Below the pieces are notes generated by a model. That model had not been told where the DNA came from. It saw nothing but the letters and a program-made list of their open reading frames with translations, and ran no database searches. Position numbers and translations under genes: made by a program. Shown here piece by piece: positions 43,669 to 52,801 of a DNA stretch of 64,000 bases; position 1 is the stretch's first letter; each line of letters starts with the position of its first letter. Source of the stretch: Agromyces sp. Leaf222 (GTDB lineage: Bacteria > Actinomycetota > Actinomycetes > Actinomycetales > Microbacteriaceae); the NCBI RefSeq assembly GCF_001421565.1, contig NZ_LMKQ01000002.1, forward strand, positions 310,001-374,000, in the 5' to 3' direction.

Positions 43669-44844
43669 TCAGCCGAGCGTGATGAGCTGTCGGAGTTCCC
43701 CGCCTGCGGCGAGGCGATCCATGGCCGTGTCGAGTTCGTCGAGGCGGATGCGCGACGACACGAGACGTTCGAGGGGCAGGCGTCCCGCGCGCCAGAGTTC
43801 CACGTAGCGCGGGATGTCACGCGCGGGCACGGCCGATCCGAGGTAGCTGCCGATGACGGTGCGCGCCTCGGCGGTGAGCGTCAGCGGCGAGAGCGTCGCG
43901 CGGGCGTCGGGTGCCGGCAGGCCGACGGTCACCGTGGTGCCGCCGGGTGCGGTGAGGGCGAACGCGGTCTCGAACGCCCTCGCCGAGCCGGCGGCCTCGA
44001 TGACGAGGGGTGCCCGCGCCGCGGCATCCGCTGGGCTGGTGGGGCCCGTGCCGGTGCCGGTGCCGGCGCGGCTGCCGGCGTCGGTTCCGGATGCCGCGCG
44101 CACCGCCTCGTCGGGCGCGTAGGCCGCGCTCGCGCCGAGGCTCATGGCCGTCTCGAGCTTCGCGGGCAGCGCGTCGACGCCGATCACCTCGTGGCCGAGC
44201 GCGACGGCGACGAGCAGGGCCGCCATGCCGACCCCGCCGAGGCCGACGACCGTGACGCGGCTGTCCGGCGCGGGCCGGCCCGCGTTGATGACGGCGCCGC
44301 CGCCCGTGAGCACCGCGCAGCCGAGCAGTGCGGCGACCTCGGCCGGCACGTCATCGTCGACCGGCACCACCGACGTGCGGCTGACCACCGCGTGGCTCGC
44401 GAACGCCGAGACGCCGAGGTGGTGGTGCACGGTCTCGCCGTCGCGGTGCAGGCGGATGCCGCCGCCGACGAGCGTGCCCTCGGCGTTCGCCGCGCTGCCC
44501 GTGCGACAGGGCAGGCGTCCGTCGCTCGCGCATTCGGGGCAGGCGCCGCAGCGGGGGAGGAAGGTCATGACCACGCGCGTGCCGACCGCGACATCCGTCA
44601 CGCCGACGCCGACCTGCTCCACGATGCCGGATGCCTCGTGGCCGAGGAGCATGGGCGTCGGCCGCCGCCGGTTGCCGTCGACGACGCTGAGGTCGGAGTG
44701 GCAGACGCCCGCGGCCTCGATGCGCACGAGCAGTTCGCCTGTGCCGGGCGGGTCGAGCTCGAGCGTGCCGACCGTGAACGGGCGCGACCGCGCGAATGGC
44801 GCTTCGGCTCCGGATGTCTCGAGCACCGCTCCCGTGATCTGCAT
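43669..44844 (-). CDS. Zinc-dependent alcohol dehydrogenase (class III-like MDR)
   Basis: A 391-residue MDR enzyme; GAGGAGG precedes the ATG. Catalytic zinc ligands GVCHSDLS and GHEASG; structural zinc Cys set in CGACPEC...CRTG; cofactor motif VVGLGGVGMAALL (about 195-207). An Ala/Gly/Thr-rich loop (about 245-265) is inserted near the cofactor. Likely oxidises a primary alcohol. First gene of the ADH-SDR-MaoC operon. Confidence 0.87.
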   Translation of the reverse strand: MQITGAVLETSGAEAPFARSRPFTVGTLELDPPGTGELLVRIEAAGVCHSDLSVVDGNRRRPTPMLLGHEASGIVEQVGVGVTDVAVGTRVVMTFLPRCGACPECASDGRLPCRTGSAANAEGTLVGGGIRLHRDGETVHHHLGVSAFASHAVVSRTSVVPVDDDVPAEVAALLGCAVLTGGGAVINAGRPAPDSRVTVVGLGGVGMAALLVAVALGHEVIGVDALPAKLETAMSLGASAAYAPDEAVRAASGTDAGSRAGTGTGTGPTSPADAAARAPLVIEAAGSARAFETAFALTAPGGTTVTVGLPAPDARATLSPLTLTAEARTVIGSYLGSAVPARDIPRYVELWRAGRLPLERLVSSRIRLDELDTAMDRLAAGGELRQLITLG

Positions 44845-44895
44845 GCGCGTCCTCCTCGACGTGCCCGGCGGGTCGTGACGACGCCGCGCGTGACA

Positions 44896-44919
44896 AGCAT
44901 ACCGACCGCGCGGTATGCT
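44896..44919. promoter_or_regulatory. Operator site 4 (CATACCG-N6-CGGTATG)
   Basis: Perfect 9-bp arms AGCATACCG (44896-44904) and CGGTATGCT (44911-44919) around ACCGCG. It lies between the divergent alcohol dehydrogenase and serine hydrolase genes. The inner 20 bp equal site 3 on the opposite strand. Confidence 0.83.
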
Positions 44920-44983
44920 CGCGAATCGAGCCCTGAACACTTCGTTCGACACGGCTGACGACTCGACCAGAGGAGCCTCGACG

Positions 44984-46228
44984 ATGAGCCTTCCCCTTCC
45001 TGTAGACGGTTCCGCGCCCGCGCCCGGCGCCGGCGCTGCGCCCTCGCCCGGCACCGGCGCTGCGACCGCGCCCGGTGCTGCACCGATCCACGGACACGTG
45101 CACGACGACTTCACCGGCCTCCGCGATGAGTTCGAACGCCGGCTCGCGTCGGGTGCGGAACTCGGCGCGTCGCTCGCCGTGATCGTCGACGGCGAGCCCG
45201 TCGTCGACCTCTGGGGCGGCTGGGCCGATCCCGAGCAGCAGCGCGAATGGCAGCGGGACACGATCACGAACGTGTGGTCGATCTCGAAGACCGTCACCGC
45301 GCTCGCCGCGCTCGTGCTCATCGACCGCGGCGAGCTCGACCCCGAGCAGCCCGTCGCCCACTACTGGCCCGAATTCGCCGCGGCCGGCAAGGAGGGCGTG
45401 CTCGTGAAGCACGTGCTCATGCACACCTCGGGCGTCTCGGGGTGGGCGCAGCCCATCACGGGCGCCGACATCCTCGATGCGGATGCCGCGGCGGCCCGTC
45501 TTGCGTCGCAGCCGCCGTGGTGGCCGGCGGGCGCGGCATCCGGCTATCACCTGCTGGACTACGGCCACCTCGTCGGGGAGCTCGTGCGCCGCATCACCGG
45601 ACGCTCGCTCGGCGCGTTCGTCGCCGAGGAGCTCGCCGGCCCGCTCGGCGCGGACTTCTGGCTCGGCCTGCCCGAGTCTGAGGATCACCGCGTGAGCAAC
45701 GTCGTGCCGCCGCAGGGGACGCTGGACTTCTCGGCGATCCCGCCCGACTCCCCGGCCTTCAAGACCTACACGGGACCACCGCTCGACGCCGAGGTCACCT
45801 GGACGCGCGAGTGGCGCGCCGCGGGCGTCGGCGGCGCCGGCGGGCAGGGCAACGCCCGCTCGGTGGCCCGCCTCAACGCCCTCGTCTCGAACGGCGGAGA
45901 ACTCGACGGCGTGCGCCTGCTCTCGCCCGCGACGATCGATCGCATCTTCGCGGAGCACACCGACAACGTCGACCTCGTGCTCGGGCTGCCGCTCCGCTTC
46001 GGGCTCGGATTCGCCGTGTCGAATCCGGCGAGCACGCCGTGGATCCCCGAGGGCCGGGTCGCGTTCTGGGGCGGCTGGGGCGGGTCGATCGTCATCAACG
46101 ACGTCGAGCGCCGCACGACGTTCGCCTACGTCATGAACCGGATGTCGCCGGGCATCATCGGCTCGCCCCGCAGCGACGCGTACACGCGGGCGGTCTACGC
46201 CGCGCTCGGCGCCACGACCCTGGCCTGA
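44984..46228 (+). CDS. Serine hydrolase of the beta-lactamase/esterase EstB family
   Basis: A 414-residue cytoplasmic protein (no signal peptide). A Pro/Ala/Gly-rich N-terminal linker (about 25-40) precedes the fold. Catalytic SISK (about 94), Tyr in LLDYGHLV (about 195), and FWGGWGGS as the third motif. EstB-like enzymes cleave esters. Start ATG 44984 has AGAGGAG upstream. Divergent from the alcohol dehydrogenase, under operator site 4: an ester substrate would yield alcohol plus acid. Confidence 0.85.
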   Translation: MSLPLPVDGSAPAPGAGAAPSPGTGAATAPGAAPIHGHVHDDFTGLRDEFERRLASGAELGASLAVIVDGEPVVDLWGGWADPEQQREWQRDTITNVWSISKTVTALAALVLIDRGELDPEQPVAHYWPEFAAAGKEGVLVKHVLMHTSGVSGWAQPITGADILDADAAAARLASQPPWWPAGAASGYHLLDYGHLVGELVRRITGRSLGAFVAEELAGPLGADFWLGLPESEDHRVSNVVPPQGTLDFSAIPPDSPAFKTYTGPPLDAEVTWTREWRAAGVGGAGGQGNARSVARLNALVSNGGELDGVRLLSPATIDRIFAEHTDNVDLVLGLPLRFGLGFAVSNPASTPWIPEGRVAFWGGWGGSIVINDVERRTTFAYVMNRMSPGIIGSPRSDAYTRAVYAALGATTLA

Positions 46229-46339
46229 CGCCGTGCGGGTCCGCGCCTGCCGGCGATGCCGGCGCCACGCGCGGGCCCACGCCCGCGATGGTCGGCGGGT
46301 CGCGCCGCGGTGTGCTCGCCCTGCCGGGCGAACCGTGGA

Positions 46340-46391
46340 ACACGAGAGCCCGGGTACCGCATCCGAAGATGTCGTACCCGGGCCCTCGTGT
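46340..46391. terminator. Bidirectional terminator
   Basis: 18-bp arms 46340-46357 and 46374-46391 (core GAGCCCGGGTAC) with one mismatch pair and a 16-nt loop, between the convergent hydrolase and ABC exporter genes. Confidence 0.82.
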
Positions 46392-46404
46392 CGTGCGGTG
46401 GCCG

Positions 46405-48504
46405 CTACGCGTCGGTCGCGGGCGTCCCTCGCTCGCCGTCGACCGCCTCGAAGGAGCCGGTCTGCGCACCGACGAGCGCCGGGTCGAGACCCTGGCCCTG
46501 CGCGATCGCCTGCTCGGCGTCGACGTCGGCCGCTGCCTGCTCGAACTGCGAGTTGTAGAGGCGCCAATACGCGCCCTCGCGAGCGATGAGCTCGTCGTGG
46601 CTGCCCTGCTCGACGATGTCGCCGTGCTCCATCACGAGGATGAGGTCGGCGTCGCGGATCGTCGACAGGCGGTGCGCGATCACGAACGACGTGCGTCCTT
46701 CGCGGAGCGCCGCCATCGCGTGCTGCAGCAACAGCTCGGTGCGGGTGTCGACCGACGAGGTGGCCTCGTCGAGGATGAGCACCGAAGGCTGCGCCACGAA
46801 CGCTCGCGCGATCGTGATGAGCTGCTTCTCACCGGCCGAGACGTTGGACGCCTCTTCGTCGAGCACCGTGTCGTATCCGTCGGGCAGCGAGTGCACGAAC
46901 CGGTCGACGTAGGTGGCCCGAGCGGCGTCGAGGATCTCGTCGTCGGTCGCCGACTCGCGGCCGTAGCGGATGTTCTCGCGGATCGATCCGGCGAACAGCC
47001 ACGGGTCTTGCAGCACCATGCCGGTCTTCGCGCGCATGTCGCGGCGCGTGAGCTCGGCGATGTCCTGGCCGTTGAGCAGGATGCGCCCGCCGTCGAGCTC
47101 GTAGAACCGCATGATGAGGTTCACGAGCGTCGTCTTGCCGGCGCCGGTCGGGCCGACGATCGCGACCGTCTGCCCGGGCTCGACCCGGAACGACAGGTCG
47201 CGGATCAGCGGGTGCTCGGGCGCGTACGAGAACGACACGTGGTCGAACTCGATCGTGCCGTCGCCCTCGGCGGGCTTCGGCGCGTTTGCGGCGTCGGGGT
47301 CCTGCTCGTCGGCGTCGAGCAGCTGGAACACGCGCTCGGCGGAGGCGGTGCCGGACTGCACGACCGCGGCCATGCCGCCCAGCTCCGAGAGGGGCTGGGT
47401 GAACTGCTGCGAGTACTGGATGAACGCCTGAACGTCACCGAGTCGGAGCTGGCCGCTCGCGACCATGAGGCCGCCGAGCACCGCGATGCCCACGTAGGTG
47501 AGGTTTCCAATGAACATCATGCCCGGCATGATGATGCCCGAGAGGAACTGCGCCTTGAACGAGGCCTCGTAGAGCTCCTCGTTCTCGGCCTTGAACTTCG
47601 CGTGCGAGTCCGCCTCGCGGCCGAACACCTTGACGAGCGCGTGGCCCGAGAAGGACTCCTCGACGCGGGCGTTCAGTCGGCCGACCTTGCGCCACTGGAT
47701 GCCGAACGCCTTCTGCGACTTCGGGCCGATGACGCCGAAGATCACGGCCATGAGCGGCAGGGAGACGAGCGCGACGATCGCGAGCTGCCACGAGATCGAG
47801 AACATCATGATGAGCACGCCGACCACGGTGAGCACCGCGGTGATGGCACCCGAGAGCGACTGCTGCATGGTCTGCGTGATGTTGTCGATGTCGTTCGTGA
47901 CGCGCGAGATGAGCTCGCCGCGCTGCACCTTGTCGAAGTAGCTGAGGGGCAGTCGGTTGAGCTTGGCCTCGACGTCTTCGCGCAGGCGCCACATGGTGCG
48001 CACCATGATCACGTTGACGACGTAGCCCTGCACCCAGGTGAGGATCGCCGAGACCACGTAGAGCAGCAGCACGACGATGAGGATCTGGCTGAGCTTGACG
48101 AAGTCGATTCCCTCGCCTGGCACGGCGCCGGCCGTCGCGACGATGTTGGCGAGGTCGTCCTGGCCGTCGGCGCGGAGGAACTCGACCGCCTGCGCGTTGG
48201 TCATGCCGGAGGGCAGCTGCCCGCCGATGACCCCCGCGAAGAGCACGTTCGTGGCCTCGCCGAGCACCTTGGGGGCGATCACGGCGAGCACGACGCCGGC
48301 CGCCCCGAGGATCGAGACGAACGTGAATGCGAGCGCGTGCGGCTTCAGCAGGCCGATGAGCCGGCGGAAGCTGGGCCCGAACTTCGAGGCCTTGCCCGGT
48401 GCGACGCTGTCCCAGTCGCCGGAGTTCAGGCGGGCCTGCTCGGCGAGCTCGAGCTCGTACTTCTCCTCTTCAGAGATCTGGGGCATGGTGGGTTCGGTGG
48501 TCAT
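46405..48504 (-). CDS. ABC exporter half-transporter, catalytic-site Walker A/B partner
   Basis: A 699-residue half-transporter: about 90 polar N-terminal residues, six helices and an NBD. Walker A GPTGAGKTT, Walker B VLILDEATSSVD with catalytic Glu, H-loop IAHRLSTI. Its signature is degenerate (NVSAGEKQL). It overlaps the partner by ATGA. Forms a heterodimer like TM287/288 or EfrCD, exporting drugs or lipids. Confidence 0.92.
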   Translation of the reverse strand: MTTEPTMPQISEEEKYELELAEQARLNSGDWDSVAPGKASKFGPSFRRLIGLLKPHALAFTFVSILGAAGVVLAVIAPKVLGEATNVLFAGVIGGQLPSGMTNAQAVEFLRADGQDDLANIVATAGAVPGEGIDFVKLSQILIVVLLLYVVSAILTWVQGYVVNVIMVRTMWRLREDVEAKLNRLPLSYFDKVQRGELISRVTNDIDNITQTMQQSLSGAITAVLTVVGVLIMMFSISWQLAIVALVSLPLMAVIFGVIGPKSQKAFGIQWRKVGRLNARVEESFSGHALVKVFGREADSHAKFKAENEELYEASFKAQFLSGIIMPGMMFIGNLTYVGIAVLGGLMVASGQLRLGDVQAFIQYSQQFTQPLSELGGMAAVVQSGTASAERVFQLLDADEQDPDAANAPKPAEGDGTIEFDHVSFSYAPEHPLIRDLSFRVEPGQTVAIVGPTGAGKTTLVNLIMRFYELDGGRILLNGQDIAELTRRDMRAKTGMVLQDPWLFAGSIRENIRYGRESATDDEILDAARATYVDRFVHSLPDGYDTVLDEEASNVSAGEKQLITIARAFVAQPSVLILDEATSSVDTRTELLLQHAMAALREGRTSFVIAHRLSTIRDADLILVMEHGDIVEQGSHDELIAREGAYWRLYNSQFEQAAADVDAEQAIAQGQGLDPALVGAQTGSFEAVDGERGTPATDA

Positions 48505-50234
48505 CGGGCTGCCTCCGCTCCGAGCTGGGATTCGACGATCTCGCGGTAGGTGTCGGATGTCTCGAGCAACTGCTCGTGGGTTCCGACGCCGACCATGGCG
48601 CCATCGTCGAGCACGATGATGCGGTCGGCATCGGTGATGCTCGACACGCGCTGGGCGACGACGATCTTCGTCACCTCGGGCAGCTCGCGCCAGAGCGCGT
48701 GCCGCAGGTTCGCATCGGTCGTCAGGTCGAGTGCCGAGAACGAGTCGTCGAACACGAGCACGTCGGGCTGGTGCACGATCGCGCGGGCGATCGCGAGCCG
48801 CTGGCGCTGGCCGCCCGAGACGTTGGTGCCGCCCTGGGCGATGCGGGCCTCGAGCCCGCCCTCCATCTCCTCGACGAAGTCGCGACCCTGCGCGATCTCG
48901 AGTGCGTGCCAGAGCTCCTCGTCGGTGGCCTCTTCACGGCCGTACCTGAGGTTCGACGCGACGGTGCCGGTGAAGAGGAACGGGCGCTGCGGCACGAGGC
49001 CGATGGAGTTCCAGAGCACGTCGAGGTCGGCCTGCCGCACGTCGACGCCGCCGACCGCGACGGAGCCGCCGGTGGTGTCGAACAGGCGGGGGATCAGCGA
49101 CACGAGCGTGGTCTTGCCGGCGCCGGTGGAGCCGACGATGGCCACGGTCTCGCCGCGCGCGGCGGCGAAGCTGATGCCGTCGAGCACGGGGTGCTCGGCG
49201 CCCGGGTACGTGAACGAGACATCCGTCAGCTCGATGGTGCCCGGGGTGGGCAGTTCGGTGACGGGGTTCGTCGGCCGCAGGAGCGTGCTCGTGCTGTCGA
49301 GCACCTCGGCGATGCGGTCGGCCGAGACGGCGGCACGCGGGATCATGATCGTCATGAAGCTCGCCATGAGCACGCCGGTGAGGATCAGCATCACGTACTG
49401 CATGAAGGCGAACAGCGTGCCGATCTGCGCGTCGCCGGAGTCGACGGCGAAGGCGCCGAACCAGACGACGCCCACGATCGTGACGTTGAGCACGAGCATG
49501 AAGAGCGGGAACAGCAGCACGAACAGGGAGCCGACGCGGCGCCCGACGATCATGATGTCGGTGTTCGCGCCGCGGAAGCGCTCCTCTTCGATGGGCTCGC
49601 GCACGAAGGCGCGCACGACGCGCACGCCCGTGAGCTGCTCGCGCATGATGCGGTTCACGTTGTCGAGCTTGTGCTGGAAGCTGCGGAACAGCGGCACCAT
49701 GCGGCTGATGATGAGGATCGCGATGACGAGCAGCACGGACACGGCGACGGCGATGATCCAGCCGAGGCCGACGTCTTGGCGCAGGGCGAAGTAGATGCCG
49801 CCGATGGCCAGGATCGGGGCGGTGACGAGCATCGTCGCGCCCATCATGGCGAGCATCTGCACCTGCTGCACGTCGTTCGTGTTGCGGGTGATGAGCGAGC
49901 CGGGGCCGAACTTCGAGACCTCGCGCTCGGAGAAGGCGCTGACCTTCTCGAACACGTCGTTGCGGATGTCGCGGCCGAGCCGCATGGCGGCCTTCGCGGC
50001 GAAGTACGTGGCGATGATCGATGCGGTGATCTGCCCGAGGGAGATCAGCAGCATGACGGCGCCGGTCGACCAGATGTACTCGGTGTCGCCCTTCGAGACG
50101 CCGTTGTCGATGATCTTGGCGTTGAGGTCGGGCAGGTTGAACGTGGCGATCGCGGAGAGGATCTGGAAGACCAGGACTCCGACGAGCAACCACACGTAGG
50201 GCTTCAGATAACGGACGAGGAGTTTTGCGAGCAT
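48501..50234 (-). CDS. ABC exporter half-transporter, degenerate-site partner
   Basis: A 577-residue half-transporter with six helices and an NBD. Walker A GSTGAGKTT and signature NVSGGQRQR are intact, but Walker B is VLVFDDSFSALD (Asp for Glu) and the H-loop is VAQRVSSI (Gln for His). The pattern is the degenerate site of heterodimeric exporters. Start ATG 50234 with GGAG six bases upstream. Confidence 0.92.
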   Translation of the reverse strand: MLAKLLVRYLKPYVWLLVGVLVFQILSAIATFNLPDLNAKIIDNGVSKGDTEYIWSTGAVMLLISLGQITASIIATYFAAKAAMRLGRDIRNDVFEKVSAFSEREVSKFGPGSLITRNTNDVQQVQMLAMMGATMLVTAPILAIGGIYFALRQDVGLGWIIAVAVSVLLVIAILIISRMVPLFRSFQHKLDNVNRIMREQLTGVRVVRAFVREPIEEERFRGANTDIMIVGRRVGSLFVLLFPLFMLVLNVTIVGVVWFGAFAVDSGDAQIGTLFAFMQYVMLILTGVLMASFMTIMIPRAAVSADRIAEVLDSTSTLLRPTNPVTELPTPGTIELTDVSFTYPGAEHPVLDGISFAAARGETVAIVGSTGAGKTTLVSLIPRLFDTTGGSVAVGGVDVRQADLDVLWNSIGLVPQRPFLFTGTVASNLRYGREEATDEELWHALEIAQGRDFVEEMEGGLEARIAQGGTNVSGGQRQRLAIARAIVHQPDVLVFDDSFSALDLTTDANLRHALWRELPEVTKIVVAQRVSSITDADRIIVLDDGAMVGVGTHEQLLETSDTYREIVESQLGAEAAR

Positions 50235-50512
50235 GGCATCTCCGGTGCGGCGGTGAGGGCGGGTGGTCGATCGGATGCCGCGGCGCGACTCGCACCGCAG
50301 CGAATCGGCGGATGGCGCGTGCAAGGCCCACCCCCGGGCCTCGCGCAGCGTTACAGCCTCGCATGCGACCCTTGCGGAGGCAAGCCGAGCGGGAGCTTCG
50401 CCCGCCTCGTTCTCGGAGGGCGAACACCGGCCTGGATTCACCGCCCGATCAGGGCGCACTCAGTCTCGCGCGTGCCACCGACACTCGCCCGACGACCTCG
50501 TGCCGCTGGGCC

Positions 50513-50992
50513 TCAGCCGAGGCCGAGGTGCGCGAGCAGGGCGTCGAGCGCCGGGCGTTGGCCCTTGACCAGGCGCAGGCGCGCCTCGTCGATCGGCACC
50601 CACGCCGCGACGTCGAGTTCGGGGAACGACTGGCGCCGGCCCGACCGCGGCGGCCACTCGAGCTCGAACGTGTTGCTCTCGATGTGCGCGGCGTCGAAGT
50701 CGGCCTCGCCCGCGAACACCGCGACCGTCTTGCCCGAGGTGTACCGGAACACGCCGAGCTCGACGTACGGCACGTCGGGTGCCGGGTTGCCGAGCTCCTC
50801 GGCGAACTCCCGTTTCGCCGCGTCGATCGGCGCCTCGTCGGTGAAGGTGCCCTTCGGCAGCGACCAGGCCGCCTCGTCGCGGCCGCGCCAGAACGGCCCG
50901 CCCATGTGCCCGAGCAGCACCTCGACGTCACGGGGGTCGGATGCCGCGTCGCGCCGTCGGTGCAGCAGGATCCCCGCGCTCGTCTCGGCCAT
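50513..50992 (-). CDS. Nudix hydrolase
   Basis: A 159-residue protein with the Nudix box GTFTDEAPIDAAKREFAEELG (about 47-67; core REFAEELG). It starts AETSAGILLHRR, as in the actinobacterial NTP pyrophosphohydrolases. Substrate not determined. Confidence 0.85.
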   Translation of the reverse strand: MAETSAGILLHRRRDAASDPRDVEVLLGHMGGPFWRGRDEAAWSLPKGTFTDEAPIDAAKREFAEELGNPAPDVPYVELGVFRYTSGKTVAVFAGEADFDAAHIESNTFELEWPPRSGRRQSFPELDVAAWVPIDEARLRLVKGQRPALDALLAHLGLG

Positions 50993-51055
50993 GCGCCAAC
51001 GCTAGCGGCTGCCGCCGACGGCGACCCGCGAGCAGAATGGGCGTGGAGGTCGAAG

Positions 51056-52759
51056 ATGATCAGCACCCACGAGGTCGCCAACCAGGTTCCGCCGCGCGTC
51101 GACGTCGACGAGTTCGCCGAGAACGTCCCGCTCGTCGAGGCGGTCGCCCGGTGGGGCAGGTCGACCGCGGGCCCCGGACCCGCAGGCTGCGAAGACCCCG
51201 ACGGTCCGGCGGCCGGCGGTCACGCGGCGTCCGACCCGCACGCGATCGGACGTCTCGTCGGCTCGGCCGCCTTCCAGCGCGACGCCGAGCGCGCGAACAC
51301 GCATGCGCCCGTGCTGCACACGCACGATCGCTGGGGCCGACGCGTCGACGAGGTCGAGTACGACGACGCCTACCACCGGATCATCGCGCAGGCGGTGGCG
51401 GTGGGCGCGCACACGTCGGCAGCCGCCGATCCGGGGCCGGGGGCGAACGTCGATCGCGCCGCGGCGTTCCTCCTCTTCGCGCAGGTCGAGCCGGGTCACG
51501 CCTGCCCGGTGTCGATGACGCACGCCGCCGTGCCCGTGCTCGAGCACGCGGCATCCGCCCTGCGAGACGAATGGATGCCGCGGCTGCTGAGTCGCGACTA
51601 CGAGCCCGACCTGGTGCCGGGCAAGCCGGGCGCGCTCATGGGCATGGCGATGACCGAGAAGCAGGGCGGCTCCGACGTGCGCGCGAACACGACGCGGGCC
51701 GAGCGCCGTGGCGCGGGCGACGGCAGATGGGGCGCCGAGTACGGCCTCACCGGCCACAAGTGGTTCTGCAGCGCCCCGATGAGCGACGCGTTCCTCGTGC
51801 TGGCGCAGGCGCCGAGCGGGCTCAGTTGCTTCTTCGTGCCGCGCGTGCTGCCGGGCGGGGAGCGCAACGTGTTCCGCATCCAGCGCCTCAAGGACAAGCT
51901 CGGCAACCGGGCGAACGCGTCGAGCGAGATCGAGCTCGACGGCACGAGCGGGTGGCTCGTCGGCGAAGAGGGGCGCGGCGTCGCGACGATCGTGCAGATG
52001 GTCACGCGGACCCGCCTCGACTGCGTGATCGGCACGGCGGCGGGAATGCGGCAGTCGGTCGCCGAGGCGACGTGGCATGTGCGGCACCGCTGCGCGTTCG
52101 GGTCACTGCTCGTCGACCAGCCCGCTATGCGGGCCGTCGTCGCCGACCTCGCGCTCGAGTCGGAGGCCGCGACGCTCACGGCGATGCGGCTGGCCCGCGC
52201 CTACGACGACGATGCAGAGGCCGCCGAGCAGGCCTTCCGGCGCCTCGCGACCGCCGTGGCGAAGTACCAGGTCTGCAAGCGCGGTGCTGGACACGCGGCC
52301 GAGGCGCTCGAGTGCCTCGGCGGCAACGGGTACACCGAGGCGTTCCCGCTCGCGCGCCGCTACCGCGAGCAGCCGCTCCTCGCGATCTGGGAGGGCTCTG
52401 GCAACGTCATCGCGCTCGACGTGCTGCGCGTGCTGGCCCGTGAGCCCGATGCGTTCGAGGCGTTCTTCGCCGAGGTCGGGGCCGCCACGGGTGCGAACCG
52501 GGTGTTCGACGACGCGCTCGCCGAGACGGTGGCGCTCGTGCGAGAGGTCGCGACGATGAGCCCGGATGCCGCGGCATCCGTCGCCCGCGAGCTCACCGAG
52601 CGGCTGGCCCTCGTGCTGCAGGGGTCGCTCATGCTGCGGTACGCGCCGCCGCCGGTCGCGGAGGCGTTCGTGCGCTCGCGACTCGGCCGCGAGGGCGGTG
52701 CGCAGTACGGGGCGCTGCCGCGCGGGGTCGACGTCGGGGCGATCCTCGCGCGAGCCTGA
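51056..52759 (+). CDS. AidB-like acyl-CoA dehydrogenase family protein
   Basis: A 567-residue protein, longer than ordinary ACADs, as in AidB. FAD site MAMTEKQGGSDVRANTT, GHKWFCSAPMSDAFLVLAQ, IQRLKDKLGNRANASSEI and the tail ECLGGNGYTEAFPLARRYREQ match AidB. GGAGGT precedes the ATG. AidB binds DNA and protects against alkylation in E. coli; here the role is likely similar but unproven. Confidence 0.85.
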   Translation: MISTHEVANQVPPRVDVDEFAENVPLVEAVARWGRSTAGPGPAGCEDPDGPAAGGHAASDPHAIGRLVGSAAFQRDAERANTHAPVLHTHDRWGRRVDEVEYDDAYHRIIAQAVAVGAHTSAAADPGPGANVDRAAAFLLFAQVEPGHACPVSMTHAAVPVLEHAASALRDEWMPRLLSRDYEPDLVPGKPGALMGMAMTEKQGGSDVRANTTRAERRGAGDGRWGAEYGLTGHKWFCSAPMSDAFLVLAQAPSGLSCFFVPRVLPGGERNVFRIQRLKDKLGNRANASSEIELDGTSGWLVGEEGRGVATIVQMVTRTRLDCVIGTAAGMRQSVAEATWHVRHRCAFGSLLVDQPAMRAVVADLALESEAATLTAMRLARAYDDDAEAAEQAFRRLATAVAKYQVCKRGAGHAAEALECLGGNGYTEAFPLARRYREQPLLAIWEGSGNVIALDVLRVLAREPDAFEAFFAEVGAATGANRVFDDALAETVALVREVATMSPDAAASVARELTERLALVLQGSLMLRYAPPPVAEAFVRSRLGREGGAQYGALPRGVDVGAILARA

Positions 52760-52801
52760 TGGCTCCGGTGCGACGGCGGCGCGTTCGGCCCGTTCGGCCC
52801 G

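Noticed and set aside
50235..50512. Search for a gene or RNA between the ABC exporter and the Nudix gene
   Set aside because: Open frames are short or shadows, and no clear stem-loop or tRNA-like fold was seen.
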